Positions 29,792 to 40,961 of a stretch of DNA of 64,000 nucleotides are shown one piece after another. The DNA is taken from NCBI RefSeq assembly GCF_000614975.1, contig NZ_BALM01000013.1, positions 1-64,000 of the forward strand. Reading direction: 5' to 3'. The position numbers and the translations under genes are program-made. The notes below the pieces were generated by a model, which was given only the letters and a program-made list of their open reading frames with translations, was not told where the DNA came from and searched no databases. Source of the stretch: Shewanella marina JCM 15074. GTDB taxonomy: Bacteria > Pseudomonadota > Gammaproteobacteria > Enterobacterales > Shewanellaceae. Position 1 is the first letter of the stretch, and each line of letters opens with the position of its first letter.

Positions 29792-30340
29792 TTAAAGCTG
29801 GTCGCGATGATCCATTACTGGCTTTTTGAGTAGTTTACGTTGTAGCGTACGGCGATACATACCAAGCTGGCGCGCGGTTGCAGAGACATTGCCATCATTG
29901 GCATTGAGTGCTTGCTGAATATGTTCCCATTCTAATCGCTTAGGTGATAACGGTTCTTCAATGACTGGCTGAACATTTATATTATGGGGCGCATCTGTTA
30001 GCGCATTTAATAAGGTTTGAGTATCAACTGGTTTGGCTAAATAGTTATCGGCACCTAATCGAATGGCCTCCACTGCAGTGGCAATACTGGCGTAGCCCGT
30101 TAGTAATACAATGATCGCTTTCGGCAGCAGTTGTCGCAGTGGTGAGATCAGTTTTAGGCCATTTTCTTGCTCAAGTTTCATATCTAATAAGATATGAGTA
30201 GGATTAAATTGTCTGGCAACTAATAAGCCTTGGCTGGCATCATGGCATTGTTGGCAGCTAAAGCCTTGTTTGCTCATGCGGCGGTTTAGTAAGCTGGCAA
30301 AGGCAATATCATCTTCAATAATCAGTAACTTATTTGTCAT
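29792..30340 (-). CDS. regA: RegA/PrrA/ActR-type response regulator
   Basis: This 182-residue regulator has a receiver domain with IIEDDIAFASLL, phospho-Asp in HILLDMKLEQENG, VLLTGYASIATAVEAI and the conserved Lys in NYLAKPVD. A short linker leads to a Fis-type helix-turn-helix (NVSATARQLGMYRRTLQRKL), the hallmark of the RegA family of redox regulators. It is 10 bp downstream of the RegB-like kinase gene on the same strand. Likely targets include the adjacent copper receptor gene. Confidence 0.88.
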   Translation of the reverse strand: MTNKLLIIEDDIAFASLLNRRMSKQGFSCQQCHDASQGLLVARQFNPTHILLDMKLEQENGLKLISPLRQLLPKAIIVLLTGYASIATAVEAIRLGADNYLAKPVDTQTLLNALTDAPHNINVQPVIEEPLSPKRLEWEHIQQALNANDGNVSATARQLGMYRRTLQRKLLKKPVMDHRDQL

Positions 30341-30350
30341 GGCATTATCC

Positions 30351-31625
30351 TCAATTAGAGACTTGCGCTAACGGTAGATAAACTTTCGCTTCAGTACCGC
30401 CTTCATCGGCGCTGGCTAGAAATAACTTACCACCTAATTTTTCAAAACTGGCATTGCTAAGTAGCAGCGCCATCCCCATACCATGTTGGCTTTTAATCAG
30501 TTGTTGACCTAATTGTTGCTGCATCTCTTTAGAGATACCTGTGCCAAAATCTTTAACAGAGATACATAGCTGCTGGCTGTCTGCTAATAAAAAGGCTGAT
30601 AACACCACTTTAGCCTCACCAATATGGGTTAAGCTGGCGCGTCCTGCATTTTCCACTAAAGCCAATAATGCTGGCATTAAGCTAGCATCCGCTGTAATCG
30701 TCATTTTTGTGCGAGCTTGCTCGTCGTCTATTAATGCAAGTGTTACCTCAGGCATAAGTAGCAATACTTGTTGGCGTAAGGTGTTAATGAGTTCGCTTAT
30801 GGTGAGCAGGTTTTGTCGCTGCTCTCTAATTGACTCAGTGGCCATACGTAATGAGTTTAGGCTTTGTTCACAACGCTGCATGGCCGAGTCCATTTCATGT
30901 ATTGCCTTCGGGCTTGCATGGCTATCTTCAACCGCTTCATCAACCAATAAACGTAAGGTTGCCAGTGGTGTGGCTAATTGATGGGCCATTTGTGCAGATA
31001 CCGTGCCTAGTGCTAATAACCGTTCTTGGCGTAATTGCGCTTCACGCATATAGCTCAGCTCCACTTCTTGTTTGAGCATGCGTTTGGCGATATAAGACAT
31101 GCTGGTGGTCAGCACTAATGCAGAAATAAGAAAGTTAAACCACATACCTAAATAATGTGAGTTCATATCCATATCATGATGCATGGTATGCGGATCGGAT
31201 CCGCTAAAGATCATCAAGCTATAAGCTAAACTCGACAGCAGCGTTAAGCTCCATGGCGCCCATTGTGGTAAAACCACCGCAGAGATCGCAATAGGTAATA
31301 GTAGCAGTGAGATAAATGCGTTAGTGGCGCCGCCAGTAAAGTAAAGCCAAGCGATCCAAAATAAGGTATCGATCAATAATAGAATGAAAAAATTGTGCTT
31401 AAAGCGGCTAATAAAATCACGGCCGCTAAAAGTGATTACCACATAGCTTATTTCAAGCAATAAACCTAGGTACACCACCGAGCTGGTCAGTGATAAACCA
31501 AATGTGTCAGCCGCAGTAAAGGTTAAGCCTATTTTTAATAATAATGAACCTAATCTCAGTAGAGTAAGTTGATCACTGGTATCAAGGTTTTTGATCGATG
31601 CAGTATTAAAACAGGTTTGCGGCAT
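30351..31625 (-). CDS. regB: RegB/PrrB-type redox-sensing histidine kinase
   Basis: This is a membrane kinase with about six N-terminal helices. The loop motif GGATNAF matches the RegB quinone-site heptapeptide GGXXNPF except for Ala in place of Pro. The H-box is AQMAHQLATPLATLRLLVDE. A cysteine 37 residues after the phosphorylated His, in AMQRCEQSL, matches the position of the redox-switch cysteine in RegB. Nucleotide-binding boxes are LVENAGRAS, KDFGTGI and HGMGMALLLS. The start at 31625 (MPQTCFNTAS) gives about 424 residues; the frame extends 20 codons further upstream. It likely senses quinone redox state or oxygen. Confidence 0.87.
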   Translation of the reverse strand: MPQTCFNTASIKNLDTSDQLTLLRLGSLLLKIGLTFTAADTFGLSLTSSVVYLGLLLEISYVVITFSGRDFISRFKHNFFILLLIDTLFWIAWLYFTGGATNAFISLLLLPIAISAVVLPQWAPWSLTLLSSLAYSLMIFSGSDPHTMHHDMDMNSHYLGMWFNFLISALVLTTSMSYIAKRMLKQEVELSYMREAQLRQERLLALGTVSAQMAHQLATPLATLRLLVDEAVEDSHASPKAIHEMDSAMQRCEQSLNSLRMATESIREQRQNLLTISELINTLRQQVLLLMPEVTLALIDDEQARTKMTITADASLMPALLALVENAGRASLTHIGEAKVVLSAFLLADSQQLCISVKDFGTGISKEMQQQLGQQLIKSQHGMGMALLLSNASFEKLGGKLFLASADEGGTEAKVYLPLAQVSN

Positions 31626-31863
31626 GGGATGATTCTTTATTGTTATTATATTAATTAGGTTAAGGTACGGATTGACATCGGCCATTTTAGCGACGGCTAA
31701 CTTTGCGGTAACAGGCGCTAAAAGACAATTGAATTTGTCTAAGAATATGACGCTGGCTTCGCTTTTTTTGAGTATGAGAGGTGAGTATTGTAATGTGGAT
31801 TTTGCAGCTTATTTTACCGTGCCATAGATGATGACACGGCAAATATAGTGTTTAGCGATTAAG

Positions 31864-32232
31864 TTATTCAGGCAGCATTAATTGCTCGAAAATTTGGTTA
31901 ACGGCTTCCATGGCTCTATCACTTCGTCCTGTCACTGTTTTTTCAATATTTGAATTTTCAACAAAACTGCTGACGACATACAAATAAGTGATCTCAAGAT
32001 CGACTTTGACCAATAGCCATTTTTCTTGGTTTTCATCAAAAACCCCTAAAATGATATGTTTAGGTTCTGGTTGCTCTGCCGTGCTCTCTCTATCGGAAAG
32101 GATTTGATGCATTTCAGCTAAAGGGTAGATATGCCGTCCATCTTCTGATGCACATTTGGCTCGCCATCTATCTTGTTTGGCAAACTCCTCAATGAATAAG
32201 CACTTTAAAAAGGTATCGCTTGATAGGCTCAT
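31864..32232 (-). CDS. Hypothetical protein
   Basis: This 122-residue soluble protein was not recognised. It contains an HIILGVFDENQEKWLLVKVD segment that looks like beta-strands and an acidic C-terminus (MEAVNQIFEQLMLPE). It has no signal peptide or membrane segment. It is on the minus strand, 239 bp downstream of the RegB-like gene, and faces nothing obvious. A standalone promoter is likely. It may be a lineage-specific gene. Confidence 0.55.
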   Translation of the reverse strand: MSLSSDTFLKCLFIEEFAKQDRWRAKCASEDGRHIYPLAEMHQILSDRESTAEQPEPKHIILGVFDENQEKWLLVKVDLEITYLYVVSSFVENSNIEKTVTGRSDRAMEAVNQIFEQLMLPE

Positions 32233-32387
32233 AATGATCTAAACATCTAAAAGTGACACATACTAGTATCTAGTGATAGATGAATCAATTATTTATATAA
32301 TTCAAATAGATAGTGATTGATTTGTGTTTATAATTGGCACTTGAGTTTACTGAGTCATTGCTAGCATGTAAGTCAGTTGTGCAATAC

Positions 32388-32440
32388 GGGTACATATCAG
32401 GGTACATATCAACAAAAAGCCGTTACCGTCTCCTGTAACA
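32388..32440. repeat. Degenerate copy of the fis terminator region, with tandem 12-bp repeat
   Basis: gggtacatatca is repeated twice in tandem (32388-32399 and 32400-32411). The second copy runs into aacaaaaagccgttac and a damaged tcctgtaac arm. The same gtacatatcaacaaaaagc stretch occurs intact at 33500-33518, where it enters the fis terminator hairpin. Here the stem can no longer form fully. Confidence 0.7.
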
Positions 32441-32485
32441 GCCATAAGAGCACCCTGTTGCGCGTAAATATTTAATGCGTTAGCC

Positions 32486-33376
32486 CTAATAAACTACACC
32501 ATAATGCATAGTGGCACAGCCATGACAAATAATCTCATCAGTATCAAAGTCAACAAGATAAGCTAAATCCATCGCCTGACCTTCATTAAATTCTTTTTTG
32601 CAGTGAAAACACAGTGCAGGGTATTTTTGCTCAGTTTCTAGCTTTTCTCTTAGTTCGTGCACCTCATCAAGTGTTGCTGTTAACGGCAGTGTCTCAATAA
32701 TACGGTTGTAGGGTTGTGGTTGGTGAGGATGAGGCCATGCTGTCGAGGAGATATAGAACTTTATTTCATCTTGGTCTTTATACACGTTAACTATTTCACC
32801 AATAATAGATATGCGATCGACAAGACTGCAATCAAAGTGCTGTTTATATGTGACTTCACATTGTGTACCTTGCTGATTACTATCGCAAATGCCATTACCA
32901 CAAAGCTCTGCGGCCACTAGTTTTTGGCAAGCTTGGCAAATTACAAAATGAGTAGATTGATCAATATAGTTATATAAGCCCTGCAAAGCATTATCTAACT
33001 CAGATAAATTAGGACTTATGACTGTATAAACAGGCTTCGTTGTACAAAGGGTCTTACCTAACCGTACCGAGTAAAAATGTATTAGCACTTCAAATTTCTC
33101 AGGTAACAGCTTAATGCTATATAGCACTTGTTGGCTCAGTGCTCGCTCAATACTATCGCTGAGTGATGGGGGATAGTAGCGATTATCTTTGGCAAAGGGA
33201 TAACCATTAATCTCAAATGTAGGCGGGTATTTATATTGAAAGCTATTTGATTGAATGAGCTCATCAAATGCTTCAATCAGTTCGATATTACCTTCAATCC
33301 TTATCGCTTCTTGTTTTAGTAACGATTGTACTGTGGGGATTAAGTCCATTTTCATAAGTGACTTCCTGATTGTCAT
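32486..33376 (-). CDS. Cysteine-rich hypothetical protein (candidate zinc-binding)
   Basis: This 296-residue protein was not recognised. Residues 1-150 lack clear motifs. The C-terminal half has two CXXC clusters: FVICQACQKLVAAELCGNGI plus CEVTYKQHFDC around residues 148-190, and LCFHCKKEF ... IICHGCATMH near residues 258-291. These look like zinc ribbons or treble-clef sites. No signal peptide is visible. The gene lies in a roughly 1.1-kb segment flanked by copies of a sequence that belongs to the fis terminator, which suggests it was inserted downstream of fis. Function unknown; a nucleic-acid or regulatory role would fit but is not shown. Confidence 0.55.
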   Translation of the reverse strand: MTIRKSLMKMDLIPTVQSLLKQEAIRIEGNIELIEAFDELIQSNSFQYKYPPTFEINGYPFAKDNRYYPPSLSDSIERALSQQVLYSIKLLPEKFEVLIHFYSVRLGKTLCTTKPVYTVISPNLSELDNALQGLYNYIDQSTHFVICQACQKLVAAELCGNGICDSNQQGTQCEVTYKQHFDCSLVDRISIIGEIVNVYKDQDEIKFYISSTAWPHPHQPQPYNRIIETLPLTATLDEVHELREKLETEQKYPALCFHCKKEFNEGQAMDLAYLVDFDTDEIICHGCATMHYGVVY

Positions 33377-33499
33377 TTAAAAATTATTTCTAGTTATTTA
33401 TATTATCAAATAAAGCATTGATAGCAGCTCAAACTTGTCAAAAAGTAATTCATTATTGCTTATTGTCTGTAACTAATCACGGAGTTAACTTAGCAGGAA

Positions 33500-33519
33500 G
33501 TACATATCAACAAAAAGCC
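33500..33519. repeat. Direct repeat copy adjoining the fis terminator
   Basis: This is the intact right-hand copy of the gtacatatcaacaaaaagcc repeat found also at 32402-32421. The two copies bracket the cysteine-rich gene. Confidence 0.7.
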
Positions 33520-33546
33520 CGTTACAGTTACCTGTAACGGGCTTTT
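33513..33546 (-). terminator. Intrinsic terminator of dusB-fis
   Basis: A 15-bp stem aaaagcccgttacag / ctgtaacgggctttt with a tight loop lies 27 bp beyond the fis stop and has T-rich ends on the minus strand. Confidence 0.85.
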
Positions 33547-33572
33547 CAATACAAGAACTTAGCCTAAGGCTA

Positions 33573-34857
<1,285 letters not shown>

Positions 34858-35006
34858 GAAATCTCACCTTTGCTCTTCAAAGGGGCGCTATAGTACGCCT
34901 TTTTATCGCATCTGAAAAGGTTAATAAATAACCTAGGCAAAACTTTTTTTCTTGACATTCTCGACAGAAGAAGTCAGCGCTAGCGCAGCATGGCTGCGCT
35001 TTAGCG

Positions 35007-35888
35007 TTATTTACGCTTACCTGTCAAGCGTGTCCAATCTTCTTTGTGAACAGGTTCATCCATCACGAACCACTGCTCATAATGGGCTTTAATTTCTTCT
35101 GCTTGTTCACGTAGTAAACCAGAAAGGGCTAATAAACCGTTTGGTTGTACACGTTCTGCAATCAATGGCGCGAGTTCACGTAATGGACCCGCTAGAATAT
35201 TAGCGACTAGCACTTCTGCTTGTAGCTGCTCTGGCTGATCTTCTGGTAGATATAGGGTTAGCTTATCTGCCACTTCATTGCGCTCTGCGTTCGCTTTTGA
35301 GGCATCAATTGCTTGGTAGTCGATATCAATACCAGTGACTTCTGCAGCGCCTAATTTAATTGCTGCTACGGCAAGAATGCCTGAGCCACAACCAAAGTCG
35401 ATAACTGATTTATTTTGTAGATCTAAGCCGTCTAACCACTCTAAACATAATGCGGTAGTTGGGTGGGTACCTGTACCAAATGCTAGACCTGGATCGAGAA
35501 TCACGTTGACGGCTTCTGGATGCGGAATTTCACGCCAGCTTGGGCAGATCCATAAACGCTCGCCAAATTGAATTGGGTGGAAGTTATCCATCCATTCGCG
35601 TACCCAGTCTTTGTCTTCAACTTGTTCAATTTTATAACTGAAATCTGCGCCTAAGAATGGCATATTTTGCAGCATTTCAACCGTTGGAGTCAGATCTGTG
35701 CCTGCATCAAACAGAGCAATAACCACGGTATGTTTCCATAGTGGTACTTCACCCAGTTTTGGTTCAAAGATTGGCGTATCTTGGCCATCTTCAAAAGTAA
35801 TTGATAGTGAACCTTCATCCATCAGCAGGTCGCTAAGTAGCTCGGCGTGCTCGCTGTCGGTATCGATTCTTAATTGGATCCAAGGCAT
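35007..35888 (-). CDS. prmA: PrmA, ribosomal protein L11 methyltransferase
   Basis: This 293-residue enzyme trimethylates ribosomal protein L11 using SAM. The N-terminal substrate-binding domain (about residues 1-95) starts with MPWIQLRI. The methyltransferase domain has [15 protein letters not shown], motif [41 protein letters not shown] and the [15 protein letters not shown] segment. It lies next to dusB-fis, as in many gammaproteobacteria. Confidence 0.97.
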   Translation of the reverse strand: MPWIQLRIDTDSEHAELLSDLLMDEGSLSITFEDGQDTPIFEPKLGEVPLWKHTVVIALFDAGTDLTPTVEMLQNMPFLGADFSYKIEQVEDKDWVREWMDNFHPIQFGERLWICPSWREIPHPEAVNVILDPGLAFGTGTHPTTALCLEWLDGLDLQNKSVIDFGCGSGILAVAAIKLGAAEVTGIDIDYQAIDASKANAERNEVADKLTLYLPEDQPEQLQAEVLVANILAGPLRELAPLIAERVQPNGLLALSGLLREQAEEIKAHYEQWFVMDEPVHKEDWTRLTGKRK

Positions 35889-36023
35889 GGAATGTCTCTA
35901 CTGGTGTAAAAATAATCGGCGAGTATACCACTGTCGATTATCAGTTTCAGCGGATTTTATTAGTAATATCGATTTAATGTTATTTTATTGAGGCTGGTCA
36001 ATATTTAGGCAGTTTTGGCTTGT

Positions 36024-36051
36024 AAAAAAACCGCCAATATGGCGGTTTTTT
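36024..36051 (-). terminator. Intrinsic terminator downstream of rho
   Basis: aaaaaaaccgcc / ggcggtttttt stem with a 5-nt loop and a T-run on the minus strand, 19 bp beyond the rho stop. Confidence 0.88.
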
Positions 36052-36069
36052 GAACGCGATTTCTGAAAC

Positions 36070-37332
36070 TTACTTAGAACGTTTCATCGCTGAGAAGAAT
36101 TCATCATTGGTCTTAGTCATTGCTAAGCGATCGATAAGGAATTCCATTGCGCTCACTTCGTCCATTGGATTAAGAATCTTACGCAGGATCCACATCTTCT
36201 GTAGTTCATCTGGTGTCGTCAGTTTTTCTTCACGACGAGTACCTGAGCGGTTGAAGTCAATCGCTGGGAATACACGCTTTTCAGCTGCTTTACGAGATAA
36301 ATGCAGTTCTTGGTTACCTGTACCTTTGAACTCTTCGTAAATGACTTCGTCCATCTTAGAACCAGTATCAACCAATGCTGTTGCGATAATGGTTAAGCTG
36401 CCGCCGTGTTCGATGTTACGTGCTGCACCAAAGAAACGCTTTGGACGGTGTAATGCGTTAGCATCAACACCACCGGTAAGTACTTTACCTGATGATGGAA
36501 TAACGGTGTTGTATGCACGTGCTAGACGAGTAATAGAGTCTAATAGGATCACTACGTCTTTTTTATGCTCAACTAAACGCTTAGCTTTTTCGATGACCAT
36601 TTCTGCCACTTGTACGTGACGGCTTGCTGGCTCATCGAAGGTTGAAGCAATGACTTCACCTTTTACTAGGCGTTGCATTTCGGTTACTTCTTCAGGACGT
36701 TCGTCAATCAGTAATACCATTAACACCACTTCTGGGTTGTTATTAGCAATACTTTGCGCAATGTTCTGTAATAATAGGGTTTTACCTGCTTTTGGTGGCG
36801 CAACAATCAAACCACGCTGACCTTTACCAATTGGTGAACATAGGTCAAGAATACGCGCGGTGATATCTTCTGTTGAACCGTTACCACGTTCCATACGGAT
36901 ACGTTCTTCTGCGTGAAGTGGGGTAAGGTTTTCAAATAGAATTTTAGTGCGGGAGTTTTCAGGCTTATCGAAGTTAACTTCGTTTACTTTTAGCAGTGCA
37001 AAATAACGCTCACCTTCTTTTGGCGGACGAATTTTACCAAAAATCGTATCACCGGTGCGCATATTAAAACGACGAATTTGGCTTGGTGAAACGTAGATAT
37101 CGTCAGGACCTGCTAAATATGATCCATCTGAACTTCTTAAAAATCCAAAGCCATCTTGAAGGATTTCAAGTACGCCGCCGCCAAAAATATCTTCGCCACT
37201 TTTAGCATGAGATTTTAAGATGGAAAAAATAATGTCTTGTTTACGAGCACGGGCCATGTTTTCTAGCTTCATGCTTTCAGCTAGCGAGACTAAGTCAGAT
37301 ATCGACTTTTCTTTTAATTCAGTTAAGTTCAT
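36070..37332 (-). CDS. rho: Transcription termination factor Rho
   Basis: This 420-residue hexameric RNA helicase ends transcription at Rho-dependent sites. It has an N-terminal helical domain, a cold-shock-like RNA-binding domain ([20 protein letters not shown]), the Walker A motif [15 protein letters not shown], Walker [17 protein letters not shown] and the Q/R loop [20 protein letters not shown]. Its length equals that of E. coli Rho (419). It lies downstream of trxA on the same strand. Confidence 0.98.
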   Translation of the reverse strand: MNLTELKEKSISDLVSLAESMKLENMARARKQDIIFSILKSHAKSGEDIFGGGVLEILQDGFGFLRSSDGSYLAGPDDIYVSPSQIRRFNMRTGDTIFGKIRPPKEGERYFALLKVNEVNFDKPENSRTKILFENLTPLHAEERIRMERGNGSTEDITARILDLCSPIGKGQRGLIVAPPKAGKTLLLQNIAQSIANNNPEVVLMVLLIDERPEEVTEMQRLVKGEVIASTFDEPASRHVQVAEMVIEKAKRLVEHKKDVVILLDSITRLARAYNTVIPSSGKVLTGGVDANALHRPKRFFGAARNIEHGGSLTIIATALVDTGSKMDEVIYEEFKGTGNQELHLSRKAAEKRVFPAIDFNRSGTRREEKLTTPDELQKMWILRKILNPMDEVSAMEFLIDRLAMTKTNDEFFSAMKRSK

Positions 37333-37526
37333 GTTGGTGGGTCTTTATTACGCGAGTGGGCTCAGCGCAGTCAATCTGCTTCGAGTGTATTTGAGTTTGA
37401 TTGAACAACGAGAATGGGTTAATTACGAAATTGGTTATTAAACTAGCACTATCGAGTCTGTGCGTCCAGCAATTTAGGCTTGCCCAGCAAATTATTTTTA
37501 GTTTACTGGGCAAAGCTCAATAAATC

Positions 37527-37853
37527 TTATAATTGCTCGTCAAGAAATGCTTTAAGATCAGTCTTTGATAGCGCACCGACTTTAGTTGCCACTAATTCAC
37601 CGCCTTTGATTACAAGCAGTGTAGGGATGCCACGTACACCAAATTTTGCTGGGGTAGCAGTGTTTTGGTCAACGTTCATTTTACCCACGATTAACTTGCC
37701 TTCATATTCGTCAGCAATATCGTCAAGAATTGGGGCGATCATTTTGCATGGACCACACCACTCAGCCCAGAAGTCTACCAATACTGGTAATTCTGACTTG
37801 AGTACGTCGTTTTCAAAGCTGTCATCGCTTAATTTGATAATTTTTTCGTTCAT
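37527..37853 (-). CDS. trxA: Thioredoxin 1
   Basis: This 108-residue cytoplasmic disulfide reductase has the active site [20 protein letters not shown] and the conserved cis-Pro segment [14 protein letters not shown]. It is divergent from rhlB and upstream of rho, as in E. coli. An imperfect stem-loop (cttgcccag / ctgggcaaag) lies between trxA and rho but has no T-run. Confidence 0.98.
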   Translation of the reverse strand: MNEKIIKLSDDSFENDVLKSELPVLVDFWAEWCGPCKMIAPILDDIADEYEGKLIVGKMNVDQNTATPAKFGVRGIPTLLVIKGGELVATKVGALSKTDLKAFLDEQL

Positions 37854-37899
37854 GATGTTCTCCGATTAAATGCCATTTATCATTAATAATGGCCTTCGC

Positions 37900-37950
37900 T
37901 ATATCCCCAAATCACCTGAAGTCTACATCTTCAAGCCGCTAGGGTAAATA
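37900..37950. repeat. Dispersed palindromic repeat, copy 1 (divergent)
   Basis: tatatccccaaatcacctgaagt and, in inverted orientation, cttcaagccgctagggta form an imperfect palindrome in the trxA-rhlB gap. It resembles stretches at 52671 and 61937, with shared elements of the type TATACCCAA-n-CAAC and CTTCAAG. Confidence 0.5.
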
Positions 37951-38048
37951 TTGGGTCAAATTTATTGCTTTCAAGTTGATAAATTTAGTTGTCGCTATTT
38001 CAAACGATCGAGTATCTTATTAGTACCCCAACTGCTATGCTTGCGGCT

Positions 38049-39346
38049 ATGAGCGAAACACATTTATCAAAACAGAAATTTGCCGATCTACCTCTACATT
38101 CAGAAGTAAAAGCGGCACTTACCGAGAACGGCTTTGAATATTGCACGCCTATTCAAGCGTTATCTCTTCCTATTCTACTTAGAAACAAAGATATTGCTGG
38201 TCAGGCGCAAACAGGGACTGGTAAAACTTTGGCGTTTTAGTGGCGACATTTGATCATTTATTGTCGACACCGATTCCTGAAGGTCGTCAACTTAATCAGC
38301 CTCGTGCGATTATTATGGCACCAACGCGTGAATTAGCGATTCAAATTGCTAAAGATGCACAATTACTGGCAAAACATACTCATCTTAAAGTGGGCATTGT
38401 TTATGGTGGTGAGCCGTATGAAAATCAATTAAAAGTCTTAGACAAAGGCATTGATATTCTTATTGGCACCACGGGTCGAATTATCGATTTTGTTCGCCAA
38501 GGGGTGATCAATTTAAGTTCGATTCAAGCGGTGGTTTTGGATGAAGCCGATCGTATGTTCGATCTTGGTTTTATTAAGGACATTCGCTTCTTATTCCGTC
38601 GTATGCCTCAGGCTAATCAGCGTTTAAATATGCTGTTTTCTGCGACATTATCAATGAAAGTGCAAGAGCTTGCTTATGATCATATGAATGATCCTGAAAA
38701 AGTAGAAATTGCGCCTAATGAAAAGACGTCTAAGAATATTAAAGAAGAGATCTTATATCCATCAAACGAAGACAAAATGCGTTTGCTATTGTCATTGATT
38801 GAGGAAGATTGGCCTGAAAAAGCGATTATTTTCGCTAACACTAAGCACAGCTGCGAAAATTTATGGGGCTGGTTGCAAGGTGATGGGCATCGTGTCGGAT
38901 TGTTGACGGGTGATGTGCCGCAGAAGAAGCGTTTACGTATTCTTGAGCAGTTCACTCAAGGTGAGTTAGATTTCTTAGTGGCAACTGATGTTGCTGCGCG
39001 TGGTTTACATATTTCTGACGTATCTCATGTCTATAACTATGATTTACCTGATGATTGTGAAGATTATGTGCATCGTATTGGTCGTACTGGCCGAGCTGGT
39101 GCGAAGGGACGTTCAATCAGCTTTGCTTGTGAAGAATACGCATTAAACTTACCAGCAATTGAAACTTATATTGAGCATTCGATTCCAGTAACTCGTTATG
39201 ATAGCGATGCACTATTGGATGATATTCCTGAGCCAGTTAAGATTCACCGTAAACCAACTAGCCATAATCGTAACCCAAAAGAAAGAAGCACGCGTCCAGG
39301 CCAACGCCCTGCGCGTCATGATCGAGCGCGTCGTCGCCCAGTGTAA
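38049..39346 (+). pseudogene. rhlB: RhlB, ATP-dependent RNA helicase, frameshifted
   Basis: This is a DEAD-box helicase of the RNA degradosome. The chosen ATG gives [14 protein letters not shown], matching the E. coli start. The Q motif ([11 protein letters not shown]) and Walker A (AQTGTGKT) lie before a stop at 38240 after LAF. One base added to the TTTT at 38235-38238 continues as [16 protein letters not shown], with motifs [12 protein letters not shown] in [25 protein letters not shown] and [10 protein letters not shown]. Restored length is about 432 residues. The basic tail is rich in Arg and Pro. gppA follows after 3 bp. Confidence 0.94.
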
Positions 39347-39349
39347 ATT

Positions 39350-40258
39350 ATGACTCTATATGCTGCCATAACCTTAGGTTCTAATAGTTTTAATATGTTG
39401 GTTGCTCATACCCATGATGGCCAACCTAAAATTGTTGCTAAATATAAACGTAAAGTAAGATTAGCAGAGGGACTTCAAGCGGATGGCAGCTTGTCAGATG
39501 AAGCGATGCAACGGGGCTTAGATTGCCTACGCATGTTTGCCAAAATGCTAGGGAAAGAGGGGGTAAGTCATCAACATATTGCGATTATTGCTACGGCAAC
39601 TTTGCGTAATATGAGCAATGCGGCTGAATTTAAGCAGCAGGCTAAATCGATTTTACATGCTGATATTGATGTCATTTGCGGCTTACGTGAAGCAGAGTTG
39701 ATTTACCAAGGTATGGTGGCGACGACTGATGGTGATGGTCGCCGTTTAGTGATTGATATTGGTGGCGCGAGTACTGAATTTATTATCGGTGACGGTGATA
39801 AGTTGCTTTATAAGACTAGCTTAGAGATGGGCTGTGTCACTTTTAATCGACAATTTTTTGCCAAAAGTCCCTATAACCTAGACCAATTTGAGCAGGCTCA
39901 TGATGCCGTTGCAAAGTGCTTAGCACCGCAACTTAAGTCACTTAAGCAGCTTGGTTGGCTGACTGTTGTTGGTGCCTCTGGCGCTGTTCAGTCTGTGATT
40001 GAACTATTGCAGCTACGTCAGCAAAGCGATGTTATTACCTTAGCGGTTTTGCAACAGTTACAAGCTGAAATTCTGCAGCAAACCGACGCTAGTCTAGTTG
40101 GTATTTCTCATTTAAGCGCAGAGCGAGCTCCTACATTTGTGGCTAGTGTTGCCATTTTATTAGCATTATTTCAGTTACTTAATATTAAGCAACTTGAGCT
40201 TTCTGGCGGCGCATTACGTGAAGGGGTGTTGCAGTTGTTAGCCCAGCGAATTGCTTAA
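39350..40258 (+). CDS. gppA: GppA/Ppx family phosphatase (short form)
   Basis: This 302-residue protein belongs to the actin-like exopolyphosphatase / pppGpp phosphatase family. Motifs are AAITLGSNSFNMLVA (phosphate loop), IIATATLRNMSNA, GLREAELIYQGM, VIDIGGASTEFIIG and LELSGGALREGVLQ. E. coli GppA is about 494 residues, so this form has the catalytic N-terminal core and lacks the C-terminal HD-like domain. Short forms are common in Shewanella. It is directly behind rhlB, as in E. coli (rhlB-gppA), which supports a role in (p)ppGpp or polyphosphate turnover. Confidence 0.88.
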   Translation: MTLYAAITLGSNSFNMLVAHTHDGQPKIVAKYKRKVRLAEGLQADGSLSDEAMQRGLDCLRMFAKMLGKEGVSHQHIAIIATATLRNMSNAAEFKQQAKSILHADIDVICGLREAELIYQGMVATTDGDGRRLVIDIGGASTEFIIGDGDKLLYKTSLEMGCVTFNRQFFAKSPYNLDQFEQAHDAVAKCLAPQLKSLKQLGWLTVVGASGAVQSVIELLQLRQQSDVITLAVLQQLQAEILQQTDASLVGISHLSAERAPTFVASVAILLALFQLLNIKQLELSGGALREGVLQLLAQRIA

Positions 40259-40284
40259 TGCTCTATAAGGCATCTAGATAAAAG

Positions 40285-40312
40285 CAAAAAGCACCTTAAA
40301 GGTGCTTTTTTT
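40285..40312. terminator. Bidirectional terminator between gppA and the thioredoxin-like gene
   Basis: aaaaagcacctt / aaggtgcttttt stem between two convergent genes, with T-runs on both strands. Confidence 0.88.
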
Positions 40313-40329
40313 GTGTGGAACTATAACAA

Positions 40330-40860
40330 TTACTTCAAAATCGCCACTAAATCTTGCTCTAATGATACTGCTGGTTTTTCGATAATTCGGCCGATCTCTT
40401 TACCGTCTTGATAAACGATAAAGGTTGGAATACGGGTAAATTCGTAAGCTTTGGCTAAACCATCAGGATCGGTTTTAGTACGATCAATCCCTATATATTT
40501 TACTGTGATATTTGGGTTATTGATGGTCTCGATTATCTTAATGAAACGTGGGGTTTCACGGTGACAATCAGGGCACCAAGTGCCAATAATGACTACGATT
40601 TCTGTTGGTGTCGTGATCGCTTTAAGTGGTGCAAGCGTCGCTTCATCAATTTTATAATCTTTTAGGCTTTCATCAAACCATGCTTCTTTTGCTAATGTTT
40701 CTGGGCTAATTAATCCGGTAATAATCACTTCTTTTTTCTCCGCCCCACATGTGGGTAAAAAACTGTTTGAGTCACTAAAGCTACAACCCGAAGATGCCAT
40801 ACTTTGACCACTAATGGCTAATGCCGTGAGTGTCAGTGCTACTTTGATAATTGATTTCAT
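40330..40860 (-). CDS. Thioredoxin-like protein, periplasmic
   Basis: This 176-residue protein has a signal peptide (VALTLTALAISGQSMA) and a thioredoxin fold with active site GTWCPDCHRETPRF. The Cys-Pro-Asp-Cys motif and the downstream ARMPTF-like FTRIPTFIVYQDGKE segment with cis-Pro are clear. A thiol-disulfide role in the periplasm is likely. It is flanked by terminators on both sides and appears monocistronic. No specific substrate can be named. Confidence 0.8.
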   Translation of the reverse strand: MKSIIKVALTLTALAISGQSMASSGCSFSDSNSFLPTCGAEKKEVIITGLISPETLAKEAWFDESLKDYKIDEATLAPLKAITTPTEIVVIIGTWCPDCHRETPRFIKIIETINNPNITVKYIGIDRTKTDPDGLAKAYEFTRIPTFIVYQDGKEIGRIIEKPAVSLEQDLVAILK

Positions 40861-40961
40861 ACATGCCTTTTATTGTTTTGTACATGGCTATACCAACAAT
40901 TAATCACCTTATGCTAGGTGGGCAAAGGAGTTCTTGTATGAGCTGTGCTTAATGTCACAAA

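Noticed and set aside
37479..37514. Terminator between trxA and rho
   Set aside because: An inverted repeat is present but the loop is long and there is no T-run; it may be part of the rho leader.
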